From Metallibacterium scheffleri (GTDB lineage Bacteria; Pseudomonadota; Gammaproteobacteria; Xanthomonadales; Rhodanobacteraceae), in contig NZ_LDOS01000002.1 in NCBI RefSeq assembly GCF_002077135.1, positions 1,347,865 through 1,411,864 of the forward strand: DNA of 64,000 nucleotides, read 5' to 3'. Positions 8,502 through 17,766 of this stretch are shown in pieces. Below the pieces are notes generated by a model that was not told the origin of the DNA, searched no databases, and saw only the letters and a program-made list of their open reading frames with translations. The translations under genes were made by a program, and so were the position numbers. Positions within the stretch are counted from its first letter, which is position 1, and each line of letters opens with the position of its first letter.

Positions 8502-9248
8502 ATGAGTGAACGCATCGCCATCGTCACCGGCGGTATCGGCGGTCTCGGCAGCGCCATTTGCCGCCAGTTGGCCCGACAAGGCGCGCGCGTGGTTGCCGCC
8601 GATCTGGCCAACCGCAGCGAACGCCTGGGGGTGTTCCGCCAGGAAATGGCCGAATTCGGCGAGCGCGTTTCCTTCAGCGCGCTGGACGTCACCGATTTCG
8701 ATTCCTGCAAGCGCCTCATCGCCGCGACCGAGGCTAGCCTCGGTCGCGTCGACATCCTGATCAACGTCGCCGGCATCACCCGCGACGCCAGCCTGCGCAA
8801 GATGGAAAAATCGCAGTGGGACCAGCTCATGGCGGTGAACCTCGACGGCATCTTCCACATGAGCCGCGCCGCGATCGAGGGCATGCTGGCGCGCGGTTTC
8901 GGGCGCATCGTCAACATCAGCTCGGTCAATGGCCAGACCGGCCAGTTCGGGCAGACCAACTATTCGGCAGCCAAGGCCGGCGTGCATGGCTTCACCATGG
9001 CGCTTGCGCGCGAAGTCGCCGCCAAGGGCATTACCGTCAACACCGTGTCGCCGGGCTACTGCCAGACCGAGATGGTCATGGCGGTACCGGAGGTCATCCG
9101 CGAAAAGATCATCGCGCAGATCCCGGTCGGTCGCCTCGGCGCCCCGGACGACATCGGCCGCGCCGTGGCGTTTCTTGCCGCCGACGACACCAGCTACATC
9201 ACCGGCGCCAACCTGCCGGTGAATGGCGGCTATTTCATGAGTTTCTGA
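8502..9248 (+). CDS. phaB: Acetoacetyl-CoA reductase, copy 2
   Basis: 248 residues, a second short-chain dehydrogenase very similar to the one at 6899. It has TGGIGGLGSA, NVAGITRD, the catalytic SSVNGQTGQFGQTNYSAAK, and the C-terminus VNGGYFMSF. AGGAG is at 8491-8495. Divergence is highest in the first 70 residues and low in the catalytic half, pointing to an old duplication around phaR. It may differ in cofactor, chain length or expression timing. Confidence 0.9.
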   Translation: MSERIAIVTGGIGGLGSAICRQLARQGARVVAADLANRSERLGVFRQEMAEFGERVSFSALDVTDFDSCKRLIAATEASLGRVDILINVAGITRDASLRKMEKSQWDQLMAVNLDGIFHMSRAAIEGMLARGFGRIVNISSVNGQTGQFGQTNYSAAKAGVHGFTMALAREVAAKGITVNTVSPGYCQTEMVMAVPEVIREKIIAQIPVGRLGAPDDIGRAVAFLAADDTSYITGANLPVNGGYFMSF

Positions 9249-9370
9249 TGGCCGCACGCTGATGGCTGCATGGGTCGGTGCCATGGATCGCGCCGGGTGG
9301 TCGCTCGCTATTCATGCTTCGCCGCGGCGGGATGCGTATAACGGCCGCTCCTCTCCGACACTGCGGCCCG

Positions 9371-10732
9371 ATGAGCACACAAGCCACCACGGTTGACCGG
9401 TTGGCGCGCGCCGACTCGCACGACTATCACGCGCTGCCTGGCGATCGCTACTACCGCCTGGCAATCCTGCTGGGCCTGGGCCTGCTGCTGCTCGCGAGCT
9501 GGCACCTGCAGGTATTCCACGGCGTGATCCACATGGCGCGCGAACATGGCTGGGCATCGTTCATCGTGCGCCCGGCGATGCTGTGGGCTGCGATGGGCTC
9601 GCTGATGCTGCTGTTCCGCACCCTGCTCTGGTATCGCTACCACACACCACCCAGCGCGGATATGCAGCAGGCACCACCGTTGACCGTGATCATTCCAGCG
9701 TACAACGAAGGCCCGATGGTGGCGCGCTCGATCCATTCGGTGGCCCTTGCGCGTTACCCGCGTGACCGTCTGGAAATCATCGTCGTCGATGATGGCAGCA
9801 GCGACGACACCTGGCTGCACATCGAGCAGGCCGCGGCGCAGTACCCAGGTTTGGTCAGCACGCTGCGTTTCGAGCGCAACCAGGGCAAGCGCGCCGCGCT
9901 GGAAGCGGGATTCCGCCGCGCCCGCGGCGAGGTGCTGGTGACGATCGATTCCGACAGCGTGATCGAGCCCGGCACCCTGCTGGCGATGGCCGGACCGTTC
10001 CGCGATCCGCGCATCGGTGCGGTCGCCGGCAAGGTCAGCGTGTACAACCGCGAACAGGGCCTGATCCCGCGCATGCTCAAGGTGCGCTACGCACTGTCGT
10101 TTGATTTCCTGCGCGCGGTGCAAAGCACCTACGGCACCGTCTACTGCTGCCCGGGCGCGCTGGCGGCCTACCGCACCACGGTGGTGCGGCGCGTGCTCGA
10201 TGCCTGGGTCGGGCAACGTTTTCTCGGCCGCGCCTGCACCTTCGGCGAGGATCGCGCGCTGACCAACGCCATCCTCGAACAGGGCCACGACTGCGTCTAT
10301 CAGCGCGCCGCCATCGTGCATACCCTGGTGCCGACGCGCTATCGCCAGCTATGCAAGATGTTTCTGCGCTGGGACCGCAGCTACGTGCGCGAGGAATTGC
10401 GTTTCGCGCGCCACATCGTCTGGAAGCGGCCGCTGCCGGCACGGGTGATCGCGCTGCTGGATCTGCTCATCACCAACCTGCGCTATCCCGTGGGTTGGGC
10501 GGTGATGACCCTGCTCGTGGTCCTGCTGCCGGGCCATCCGGATCTGCTGCTGCGCTTCGGCTCGGTGCTGCTGCTGGTGTCGGCGTTCAACATGCTGTAT
10601 TACCTGCGCGGCGAGCGCTCCTGGGATTTTGTCTACGGCATCGGCTACTCGTTTTTCTCCGCGTTCGCGCTGTTCTGGATCTTCCCCTATGCGCTGCTCA
10701 CCGCGCGTACGCAGGGCTGGCTGACGCGCTGA
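9371..10732 (+). CDS. Processive GT2 glycosyltransferase (hyaluronan synthase/NodC-like)
   Basis: 453 residues. Two N-terminal membrane helices (LAILLGLGLLLLASWHL and the segment around residues 65-85) precede a GT2 domain. Its motifs are IIPAYNEG, VVDDGSSDDT, the metal site TIDSDS, FGEDRALTN (catalytic Asp) and LRWDRSYVREE, equivalent to the (Q/R)xxRW motif. Three or four C-terminal helices follow. This is the layout of membrane synthases that polymerise and extrude a beta-linked chain such as hyaluronan or chitin oligomer. The product cannot be inferred. The stop TGA is part of the CTGAG end of the repeat that follows. Confidence 0.85.
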   Translation: MSTQATTVDRLARADSHDYHALPGDRYYRLAILLGLGLLLLASWHLQVFHGVIHMAREHGWASFIVRPAMLWAAMGSLMLLFRTLLWYRYHTPPSADMQQAPPLTVIIPAYNEGPMVARSIHSVALARYPRDRLEIIVVDDGSSDDTWLHIEQAAAQYPGLVSTLRFERNQGKRAALEAGFRRARGEVLVTIDSDSVIEPGTLLAMAGPFRDPRIGAVAGKVSVYNREQGLIPRMLKVRYALSFDFLRAVQSTYGTVYCCPGALAAYRTTVVRRVLDAWVGQRFLGRACTFGEDRALTNAILEQGHDCVYQRAAIVHTLVPTRYRQLCKMFLRWDRSYVREELRFARHIVWKRPLPARVIALLDLLITNLRYPVGWAVMTLLVVLLPGHPDLLLRFGSVLLLVSAFNMLYYLRGERSWDFVYGIGYSFFSAFALFWIFPYALLTARTQGWLTR

Positions 10733-10836
10733 GGAGCCGGAGGCCTGGGAAATTCGACCGCCATCGCAAGGGCGCCACCAAGCGTTCGTGCCGGCGGCGG
10801 TCGCAGCAGGTGGACGATTTTTTCCTGGCCTCTCAG
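10729..10836. repeat. CTGAG-ended repeat, copy C, between convergent genes
   Basis: The element fills the whole gap between two convergent genes. Its left end CTGAGGAGCCGG holds the stop of the + gene, and its right end, whose complement is CTGAGAGGCCAGG, holds the stop of the - gene. The sub-terminal GGGAAATTCG and CGATTTTTTCC are roughly inverted. The core (gttcgtgccgg, ggcggtcgcagcagg) is shared with the copy at 39860. It probably acts as a two-way terminator. Confidence 0.65.
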
Positions 10837-12566
10837 TCGGCACGCGTTGCGCGGATCGGCGACACGTGCTGCGCGGCGCACTGCGCGGCCGCCGCGGCAC
10901 TGCCAAAGGGTGCCGCGACCCACGCCGTCGGATGCGCGAAGACCTGCGCCACGCGCAGACCCCGCGTCAACGCCGGCGCCCACATCAGCGTGTACGCGCC
11001 TGCCTGCGGCACCCGCAACCGATAGCAGCCGGTCGCCAGATGCATGGGCCGATCAAACGGCTTGCCATCAAGCCACGCATGCACGCGCCCCTGCGGCGAG
11101 AGCAGCACGTAGTCCTGACCCACCGCCACCGGCAGCGCCACGGCCTGAGCGGCGGCGGCGACCCGGAAGCGCACGCCCAGCACGCGTACATTGCCGCGCA
11201 CGGGCAGGTAGTTGTGCTCGATGAAGCCGCGGTCCTCGTGCGGCATGCGGTAATCCATCAGCACCGGCGTGCCGGTGCGCACCATGTGCGCGCGCACCTG
11301 CGGGTGCAGCAGACCATGCGCGATGCGGTAGCGCGCGATGTCCTCGAACACCCAGAAAATCGGCCGCGGGCGGAAGATCGCCTCGCCCTTGGCATTCATC
11401 ACATACTCGCCTGGACGCGTGAGTTGCAGCACCATGGCCAGATCGCGCTCCTGACGGTGCAGCAAGTGATCGCACCACGGCGGCCGCGCGGCGAGAATCA
11501 GCGCCAGCTCCAGGACGAACGCGCTGATGAAGCCGGCCGTCACGCGCGAACGCGTGCCCAGCCGCGACCCGGTGATGCCCAGCAGGATCAGCGGCATCGC
11601 CGGCAGCAGGTCCTGCAAGGTCAGCAGCGGCCAGAAGCTGAACAAGGCACCCAGATACAACGCGCCGCCGGCGAACGGAACCAGACGCCGCAACGTCAAC
11701 ACCGGATCGGCGCTGTCGCGCAAGCGCCTCCAGGTGACCAGCGCCACCAGCAGCAGCACCGCGGGAAACAGAAAATAATGCGCCGGCCCGCCGCTCCAGT
11801 CGCCGAGGCCGGGCACGATGTTGTAGGTCACCCAGAAATACCAAGCCCGCGTCAACGCCCCATGCAGCGCAAAGAACACCGCAAACGCGCCAAGCGGCAG
11901 GATCAGACCCAGCAACCAGCCAGGCACGGTGCGCAACCACGCGCGCCAGGCGATGGCGCGACCCTGCAAGCGCCAGAACAACGCCAGCATGGCCAGCGCC
12001 AGCAATTGCGTGATCAGCAGTGGCGAGCTTTTCATCGACACCGCGAACGCCAATCCGGCGAGCAGGCCGCTCAGCGCCAGCCAGCCGCGCCGCGGCGCAC
12101 CGATGGCCCCCGTGGCCACGGCGCCCATCCACATCACCCACCACAGGTCGTCGGTGCGGAATTGCACGCTGGACAGGTAGGTCAGCGGAAACAGCGCGGT
12201 CAGCGCCATTGCCGTCCATGCCACACGCGTGTTCCACAGGCGGCGGCCCAGCCACCAGGTGAACGCCAGGCCCAGCGCCCAGATCGGAATGGTTGCCGTG
12301 CGCATGCACGGCACGATGTCGGCACGCGCGCCAAGCAGCGCCAGCAGCGGCGACATCAGCCACTGGAACAGCGGCGTGTGGTTGTCGAACAGGTTCACGT
12401 AGGGCAACTGGCCCTGCGTCCATGCCCACACCACGTGCAGGTGCTGCGGCTCGTCGGAATCGACCCGCAGCGACCATGCCGAGGCCAAGCGCAGCGCGAG
12501 CAGGGCCAGCACACCGAGCGCGGCGTAGGCAAACTGCGCGCGGCGGCGCGGGGTGCGCTGATTCAT
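10833..12566 (-). CDS. Polytopic membrane glycosyltransferase (ArnT/PMT-like GT-C)
   Basis: 577 residues. After the first membrane helix comes an acidic motif (RVDSDEPQHLHVVWAW) where GT-C enzymes carry their catalytic acid. About ten further hydrophobic segments follow to residue 370, then a soluble C-terminal domain of about 200 residues rich in beta-strand pattern. These enzymes transfer sugars from polyprenyl phosphate in the periplasm, for example to lipid A or proteins. The specific substrate is unknown. It converges with the GT2 gene, and its stop lies inside the intervening repeat. Confidence 0.75.
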   Translation of the reverse strand: MNQRTPRRRAQFAYAALGVLALLALRLASAWSLRVDSDEPQHLHVVWAWTQGQLPYVNLFDNHTPLFQWLMSPLLALLGARADIVPCMRTATIPIWALGLAFTWWLGRRLWNTRVAWTAMALTALFPLTYLSSVQFRTDDLWWVMWMGAVATGAIGAPRRGWLALSGLLAGLAFAVSMKSSPLLITQLLALAMLALFWRLQGRAIAWRAWLRTVPGWLLGLILPLGAFAVFFALHGALTRAWYFWVTYNIVPGLGDWSGGPAHYFLFPAVLLLVALVTWRRLRDSADPVLTLRRLVPFAGGALYLGALFSFWPLLTLQDLLPAMPLILLGITGSRLGTRSRVTAGFISAFVLELALILAARPPWCDHLLHRQERDLAMVLQLTRPGEYVMNAKGEAIFRPRPIFWVFEDIARYRIAHGLLHPQVRAHMVRTGTPVLMDYRMPHEDRGFIEHNYLPVRGNVRVLGVRFRVAAAAQAVALPVAVGQDYVLLSPQGRVHAWLDGKPFDRPMHLATGCYRLRVPQAGAYTLMWAPALTRGLRVAQVFAHPTAWVAAPFGSAAAAAQCAAQHVSPIRATRAD

Positions 12567-12768
12567 CGGCTACGCCTGGCAAAAGTACGCGATTGGACCG
12601 CACCGGCAAAGCATCTGCTTTGCCGACAGCTTACGAGTCCTGGACAATTGCCCAAGGCTGGACTTGCACCGCGCCCGGACCTGCCGATTATCGAGTACTG
12701 CGTGCGCGCAGAACAATGGCGTCTCGCATATCAGCGCCCGCAAGCATGGCGCCACATCCGCGGGCGGC

Positions 12769-12774
12769 TTGACA
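12769..12774 (+). promoter_or_regulatory. Candidate -35 box for the thr leader
   Basis: A perfect TTGACA lies 30 bp before the leader ATG. No convincing -10 box is seen at 16-18 bp spacing, so the placement is uncertain. Nothing else recognisable lies between 12567 and 12768. Confidence 0.25.
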
Positions 12775-12803
12775 AAACATCCCGGCACGGCTTGACTGCG
12801 GCC

Positions 12804-12947
12804 ATGATCACGCACGCCAGCCAGAATGCATTCACCCGTGCCAGGCATGCCGCGGGCTCGCCGTTTCCTGCCGCAGCACGCGGCAACGGCTTCACCACGA
12901 CGACTACGACGACCGCGAACCGCGGCGGTCGCGTGCGCATGCCTTGA
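12804..12947 (+). CDS. thrL: thr operon leader peptide
   Basis: 47 codons, ATG to TGA. Residues 31-37 are seven consecutive threonines (12894-12914), preceded by GNGF, and the peptide ends GGRVRMP. Such a run just before a hairpin and thrA is the mark of a transcription attenuator: ribosomes stall on the Thr codons when charged tRNA-Thr is scarce. There is no in-frame alternative start; the Shine-Dalgarno match is poor. It lies 90 bp upstream of thrA. Confidence 0.85.
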   Translation: MITHASQNAFTRARHAAGSPFPAAARGNGFTTTTTTTANRGGRVRMP

Positions 12948-12970
12948 GTTGAACTGATCCATGCCCCCGA

Positions 12971-12993
12971 CCCCGCCGATGCACGCGGCGGGG
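12971..12993 (+). terminator. thr attenuator hairpin
   Basis: CCCCGCCG (12971-12978) pairs with CGGCGGGG (12986-12993) around a 7-nt loop, 23 bp after the leader stop. Only TT follows, so the T tract is weak. CGGCGG within the leader (12923-12928) can pair with CCGCCG of the left arm (12973-12978), which would make a competing antiterminator. The pairing was worked out by eye. Confidence 0.65.
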
Positions 12994-13037
12994 TTGCCCA
13001 CCGCGGCGCATCGGCAGGGTCTCACCGGAGATCCATC

Positions 13038-15506
13038 ATGCCTTCGCCGCCTGCGGATTCAGCACAGCCAGACCAGCGCCCCTGCGTACACAAATTCGGC
13101 GGGTCCAGCCTGGCCAACGCCGCGCGCATGGCACGCGTCAGCAGCATTCTGCGCGATGCCGGGGAACCGGCACAGCTCATCGTGGTGTCCGCGCTGCAAG
13201 GCGTCACCAACGTCCTGGTGGCGCTGAGCGAAGCCACGGATGACCCCGCCACCATGCTCGCCGATCTGCTGCTACGCCACCTCGCGCTGGCCGCGGCCAG
13301 CGCCGATGCCGCGTTGCGCGACTGGCTGCAGCGCGACTTCGACGCCTGCGCGATGCTGCTGGCGCAGGCACGCGGCGCGGGTTGCAGCAAGGCACTGCAC
13401 GCCCGCATCCATGGTCGCGGCGAGATCTGGAGCGCGCGCTGTCTGCAATCGCGCTTGTGCCACGATGGCCGCGATTGCGCCCTGCTCGATGCGCGCGATG
13501 TGCTGACCGTGCACCGACACGAGATGGGCGCGCAGGTCGACTGGACGCGCAGCCAAGCCGCGTGGTCGGCATGGCGCGCGCAAAATCCGCAACCACATGT
13601 CGTGGTCACCGGCTTCATCGCGCGTGACGCGAGCGGCGCCGACATTACCCTTGGCCGTAACGGCAGCGATTACTCGGCGGCGATCTTCGCCGTGCTGTCC
13701 AACGCGCGCGAACTCACCCTGTGGGGCGATACCGATGGCATGCTCAGCGCTGATCCGCGTCTGGTCGGCGAAGCCGTGTCGCTGCCACAGCTCAGCTACA
13801 CCGAGGCTTGCGAGCTGGCCTACTTCGGCGCCAGGGTAATCCATCCGCAGACCCTGCTCCCAGCGATGCAGCGCGCACTGCCGATCCGCATCCGCAACAG
13901 CTTCAATCCGGCGCACCCCGGCACACGCATCGACCACGACCGCAGCAGCGCGACCGCCGTCAAGGGTCTCAGCGCGATGCTGGGCATGGCGTTGCTCAAC
14001 CTCGAAGGCGCCGGCATGCTCGGCGTGCCAGGCACCGCCGAGCGCGTGTTCGGCGCGCTGCGCGCGGCGGGTATTTCGGTGAGCATGATCTCGCAGGGTT
14101 CGTCCGAGCACTCGATCTGCTGCGTCATCCGCGATGCCGATGGCGCGCAGGCGCGCGCCGCCCTGCTGCACGCATTTGCCGCGGAGATCGGCGATGGACG
14201 CATCCAGGGCGTGACGCTGACGCGCGACATCGGCGTGATCGCCGCGGTGGGCGAGGGCATGATCGGCCAGCCCGGCGTGGCCGCGCGCCTGCTGTCCGGC
14301 ATCGCACGCGCGCAAGTCAGCGTGCGCGCCATCGCCCAGGGCGCCAGCGAACGCAGCATCTCGGTCGCGGTCGGCGCCGGCGACACCACGCGTGCGCTGC
14401 GCGCCGCGCACGCGGCGTTCCTGCTGTCCGGGCAGACGCTCAGCATCGGCATCATCGGTCCTGGCCAGATCGGCACCGCACTGCTCGAACAATTGCGCGC
14501 CGCGCAGTCCCGCCTGCGTCACGAACACGCCATCGACCTGCGCGTGCGCGCCATCGCCGACAGCCGCCGGCAGTGGCTGGATGCCGGCAGCGAAATGCCT
14601 GCGGACTGGCGCGCGCGCGTGCAATCGGGCGCCGCCACGGATCTCGCCGCATTCGCCGCACACGTGCATCCCGGCCATCTGCCGCATGCCGTGATCATCG
14701 ACTGCAGCGCCAGCGACGCGCTGGCCGATGCCTACGCCGGCTGGCTGCAGGCCGGCATCCACGTGATCACGCCGAGCAAACGCGCCGCATCCGGGCCACT
14801 GGAACGCTGGCAGAGCATCCGCACCGCCGCCGCAAGCAGTGGTGCGCAGTTGCGCTACGAGGCCAGCGTCGGTGCCGGACTGCCGGTCATCCAGACTCTG
14901 CGCGACCTGATCGACACCGGCGACACGTTGCGCGCGATCGATGGCGTCCTCTCCGGCACGCTGTCTTGGCTGTTCAATCACTACGATGGCAGCCGGCCGT
15001 TTTCCGCGTTGCTGCGCGAAGCGCATGCGCGCGGCTACACCGAGCCCGATCCGCGCGATGACCTCGCCGGCATGGACGTGGCGCGCAAGCTGGTGATCCT
15101 GGCGCGCGAGGCCGGGCTGGCGTTGGACATCGAACAAGTCGCGGTGCAGAGCCTGGTGCCAGAAGCGCTGATGCGCATCGAGCGCGACAGGTTCATGGCG
15201 CGGCTCGATGAGCTCGACACCGACATGGCGGCGCGCCTCGCGCAAGCGCAGCGCCGTGGCACACGCCTGCGCTACCTGGCCACCTTGGATGCGCAGGGCA
15301 CGGCCACGGTGGGACTGCGCGAGATCGCCGACACGCACGCCGCGGCACACCTGCGCGCCACCGACAATCTGCTGCAGTTCAGCACGCGCCGCTACTGCGA
15401 CAATCCGCTGGTCGTGCAAGGCCCCGGCGCAGGACCGGAGGTGACCGCCGCCGGCGTGTTCGCCGATCTGCTGCGCGTCGCCGGCAATCTGCGGAGAAAC
15501 CCATGA
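13038..15506 (+). CDS. thrA: Bifunctional aspartokinase / homoserine dehydrogenase I
   Basis: 822 residues, normal for ThrA. The aspartokinase domain starts with HKFGGSSLANAARM and contains TLGRNGSDYSA. Two central ACT regulatory domains follow (GMLGVPGTAERVFGALRAAGISVSMISQ; GVAARLLSGIARAQVSVRAIAQG). The dehydrogenase begins at about residue 470 with the Rossmann motif GIIGPGQIGTALLEQL and contains GVLSGTLSWLF and DDLAGMDVARKLVILAR. It catalyses the first and third steps from aspartate to threonine; feedback by threonine is expected. It is the first gene of thrABC and overlaps thrB within ATGA. Confidence 0.97.
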   Translation: MPSPPADSAQPDQRPCVHKFGGSSLANAARMARVSSILRDAGEPAQLIVVSALQGVTNVLVALSEATDDPATMLADLLLRHLALAAASADAALRDWLQRDFDACAMLLAQARGAGCSKALHARIHGRGEIWSARCLQSRLCHDGRDCALLDARDVLTVHRHEMGAQVDWTRSQAAWSAWRAQNPQPHVVVTGFIARDASGADITLGRNGSDYSAAIFAVLSNARELTLWGDTDGMLSADPRLVGEAVSLPQLSYTEACELAYFGARVIHPQTLLPAMQRALPIRIRNSFNPAHPGTRIDHDRSSATAVKGLSAMLGMALLNLEGAGMLGVPGTAERVFGALRAAGISVSMISQGSSEHSICCVIRDADGAQARAALLHAFAAEIGDGRIQGVTLTRDIGVIAAVGEGMIGQPGVAARLLSGIARAQVSVRAIAQGASERSISVAVGAGDTTRALRAAHAAFLLSGQTLSIGIIGPGQIGTALLEQLRAAQSRLRHEHAIDLRVRAIADSRRQWLDAGSEMPADWRARVQSGAATDLAAFAAHVHPGHLPHAVIIDCSASDALADAYAGWLQAGIHVITPSKRAASGPLERWQSIRTAAASSGAQLRYEASVGAGLPVIQTLRDLIDTGDTLRAIDGVLSGTLSWLFNHYDGSRPFSALLREAHARGYTEPDPRDDLAGMDVARKLVILAREAGLALDIEQVAVQSLVPEALMRIERDRFMARLDELDTDMAARLAQAQRRGTRLRYLATLDAQGTATVGLREIADTHAAAHLRATDNLLQFSTRRYCDNPLVVQGPGAGPEVTAAGVFADLLRVAGNLRRNP

Positions 15507-16453
15507 AGGCAGCGACTGCAATGAACACCTGGGCGCGCGCGCGCGCGCCGTGCAGCGTCGGCAACGTCGCCGCCGGCTTCGACCTGCTCGGCCACACCTT
15601 CGCCGGACCCGCCGACGAAGTGCTGGTGCGGCGCATGCCGACACCGGGCGTGCGCATCGGCGCGATCCACGGCAGTACCACCGAACTGCCGCGCGATGCC
15701 ACGCGCAACACCGCCGGCGCCGCGCTGCTGACGCTGGGTACGGCGCTGGGCCTGGACTTTGGCTTCGAGATCGAGATCTTCAAGGGCATCGCCTACGCCG
15801 CCGGGCTGGGCGGATCGGCGGCCTCCAGCGTGGCCGCCGTGGTCGCTGCCAATGCATTGCTGCCCAATCCGCTGACGCGCGAACAGCTTTATCCTCACGC
15901 GATCAGCGGCGAAGCCGTGGCCAGCGGCGCGCGCCACGGTGACAACGTCGGCGCGATGCTGCTCGGCGGCCTGGTGCTGGCCAGCGCCGAGCGCCTGCTG
16001 CGCGTGCCGGTACCCACGGGCGTGCACTGCGCGGTGGTGCATCCGCATTGCGAACTGCAGACGCGCGCCGCACGCGCGGTGCTGGCCGTGCCGTATGCCT
16101 TGCACGAGTTCGTCGCGCAAAGCACGTACCTGGCACTGTTGCTGGCGGCGTGCTATCGCGGCGAGGTGCAACTGCTGCGCGAGGGCCTGCACGATGTGCT
16201 GGTCGAACCGCGCCGCGCCGCGCTGGTGCCAGGTTTCGCCAGTGTGCGCGCGGCGTTGCTGGATGCCGGCGCGCTGGGCGGCAGCCTGTCCGGCGCCGGG
16301 CCCAGCGTGTTCGCCTGGTGCGCGGACGCCGCTTCGGCGCATACGGTTCTGGCCGCGATGCGCGCCGCCTTCGCCGGCCACGGCATCGACAGCGACGGCT
16401 GGGTGGCGCCGGTCGACGGTCCGCGCGCGGAGGTCATCGCATGCGGTTCCTGA
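15503..16453 (+). CDS. thrB: Homoserine kinase
   Basis: 316 residues, GHMP kinase family. It shows APCSVGNVAAGFDLLGH at the N-terminus, the phosphate-binding loop GLGGSAASSVAAVVAAN, and the C-terminal GGSLSGAGPSVFAW motif. It phosphorylates homoserine at the penultimate step of threonine synthesis. It starts within the thrA stop (ATGA) and overlaps the start of thrC by 13 bp, so all three are translationally coupled. Confidence 0.96.
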   Translation: MKAATAMNTWARARAPCSVGNVAAGFDLLGHTFAGPADEVLVRRMPTPGVRIGAIHGSTTELPRDATRNTAGAALLTLGTALGLDFGFEIEIFKGIAYAAGLGGSAASSVAAVVAANALLPNPLTREQLYPHAISGEAVASGARHGDNVGAMLLGGLVLASAERLLRVPVPTGVHCAVVHPHCELQTRAARAVLAVPYALHEFVAQSTYLALLLAACYRGEVQLLREGLHDVLVEPRRAALVPGFASVRAALLDAGALGGSLSGAGPSVFAWCADAASAHTVLAAMRAAFAGHGIDSDGWVAPVDGPRAEVIACGS

Positions 16454-17736
16454 GCACGCGCGGCGGCGCGCCAGATGCCGATCTGGCGCAAGCGCTGGCG
16501 GCCGGCCTGGCGCCCGATGGCGGCCTGTACCTGCCCGCAACGCTGCCGCGCATCGATCTTGCGACACTGGCCGCCGCGTCCACACCGGCCACGGTCTGCA
16601 CCGTGCTGTTGCGTCCGTTTTTCGCGGGCAGCGCGCTGGCAGCCGATCTGCCCACGCTGTGCGAGTCAGCCTTTGCGCAGCCGCTGCCGCTGCGTCGCTT
16701 GCATGGCGAGGCCGACTTTGTACTGGAGTTGTTCCACGGCCCCACCGCCGCCTTCAAGGACATCGGCGCACGCTTTCTGGCCGCGGCCCTGCAGCACCTG
16801 CGCACGCCCGCTGCGCAACCCCTGACCATCCTCGCGGCCACCTCTGGCGACACCGGCGCGGCGGTGGCGGCGGCGTTCCACCTGCGCCCCGGTTTCCGCG
16901 TGGTGATCCTGTATCCCGCGCACGGCGTGTCGCCGCGCCAGGCGCACCAGCTCGGCGCGTTCTCCAACAACGTGCTGGCCCTGCGCGTCGCCGGCACCTT
17001 CGACGACTGCCAGCGCATGGTGAAGGCCGCGCTGGCCGATCCGGAACTGCGTGCGCGAGCCGCGCTGGCCTCGGCCAACAGCATCAGCCTGGGGCGCTTG
17101 CTGCCGCAGGCCGGCTACTACGCATGGGCGGCGCTCGAGCACTGGCGCACGCACGCTCGCCCGCTCTCGTTCATCGTGCCCACCGGCAACCTGGGCAATG
17201 CCACCGCAGCGGCCCTCGCACGGCGCATGGGCCTGCCCATCGCGCGCATCGTGCTGGCCTGCAATGCCAACGACACCCTGCCGCGGTACTTCGCCGGTGC
17301 CACCTACCGGGCGCAGCGCAGCCGGCGCACGCTGGCCAACGCCATGGACGTGGGCGCACCCAGCAACTTCGAGCGCCTGCGCGCGCTGTATCCGGACGAC
17401 GCCGCGCTGCGCGCGGACTTCGCGGCGTTCACGGTGGACGACGCGACCATCGCGGCCACGCTGCGTGCCGCGGAAGATCGCCACGGCCTGCAGCCCTGTC
17501 CGCATACCGCCACGGCGCTGCACGTGCTCGAGCAACTGCGCCTGCAGGGCGACGCGCGCGACTACGCGGTGGTGGCCACGGCGCACCCGGCCAAGTTTCC
17601 CGAAGTGGTCGAACCCGCCTTCGGCCATGGCGTCGACACGCCGCCGGCGCTGGCGGCGCTGCTGGCACGACCCAGCCACGCGCAGCCGCTTGCGGCCACC
17701 GACGCGGCCCTGCGCGCGGTGCTGCGCGCCGACTGA
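16441..17736 (+). CDS. thrC: Threonine synthase
   Basis: 431 residues. The family start MRFLSTRGGAPDADLAQAL fixes the ATG, which lies inside thrB. The PLP lysine lies in FHGPTAAFKDIGARF, the phosphate-binding region in ATSGDTGAAV, and VPTGNLGNATAA follows. It converts O-phosphohomoserine to threonine. It ends 30 bp from the end of the convergent proA. A short GGCGC...GCGCC hairpin in that gap may end transcription from both sides. Confidence 0.96.
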   Translation: MRFLSTRGGAPDADLAQALAAGLAPDGGLYLPATLPRIDLATLAAASTPATVCTVLLRPFFAGSALAADLPTLCESAFAQPLPLRRLHGEADFVLELFHGPTAAFKDIGARFLAAALQHLRTPAAQPLTILAATSGDTGAAVAAAFHLRPGFRVVILYPAHGVSPRQAHQLGAFSNNVLALRVAGTFDDCQRMVKAALADPELRARAALASANSISLGRLLPQAGYYAWAALEHWRTHARPLSFIVPTGNLGNATAAALARRMGLPIARIVLACNANDTLPRYFAGATYRAQRSRRTLANAMDVGAPSNFERLRALYPDDAALRADFAAFTVDDATIAATLRAAEDRHGLQPCPHTATALHVLEQLRLQGDARDYAVVATAHPAKFPEVVEPAFGHGVDTPPALAALLARPSHAQPLAATDAALRAVLRAD

Positions 17737-17766
17737 GTCGCATGCAATGGGCGCCGGCTGCGCCGA

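Noticed and set aside
6791..8959. 722-codon frame on the minus strand across phaB and phaR
   Set aside because: It is antisense to three recognisable genes and shows no family motif; codon bias explains it.
9371..12566. A complete polysaccharide gene cluster
   Set aside because: The two glycosyltransferases converge and are divided by a repeat; no export, polymerase or precursor genes lie next to them.
12971..12993. Riboswitch before thrA
   Set aside because: The structure is explained by a leader peptide with seven Thr codons and an attenuator hairpin; no riboswitch core is recognisable.
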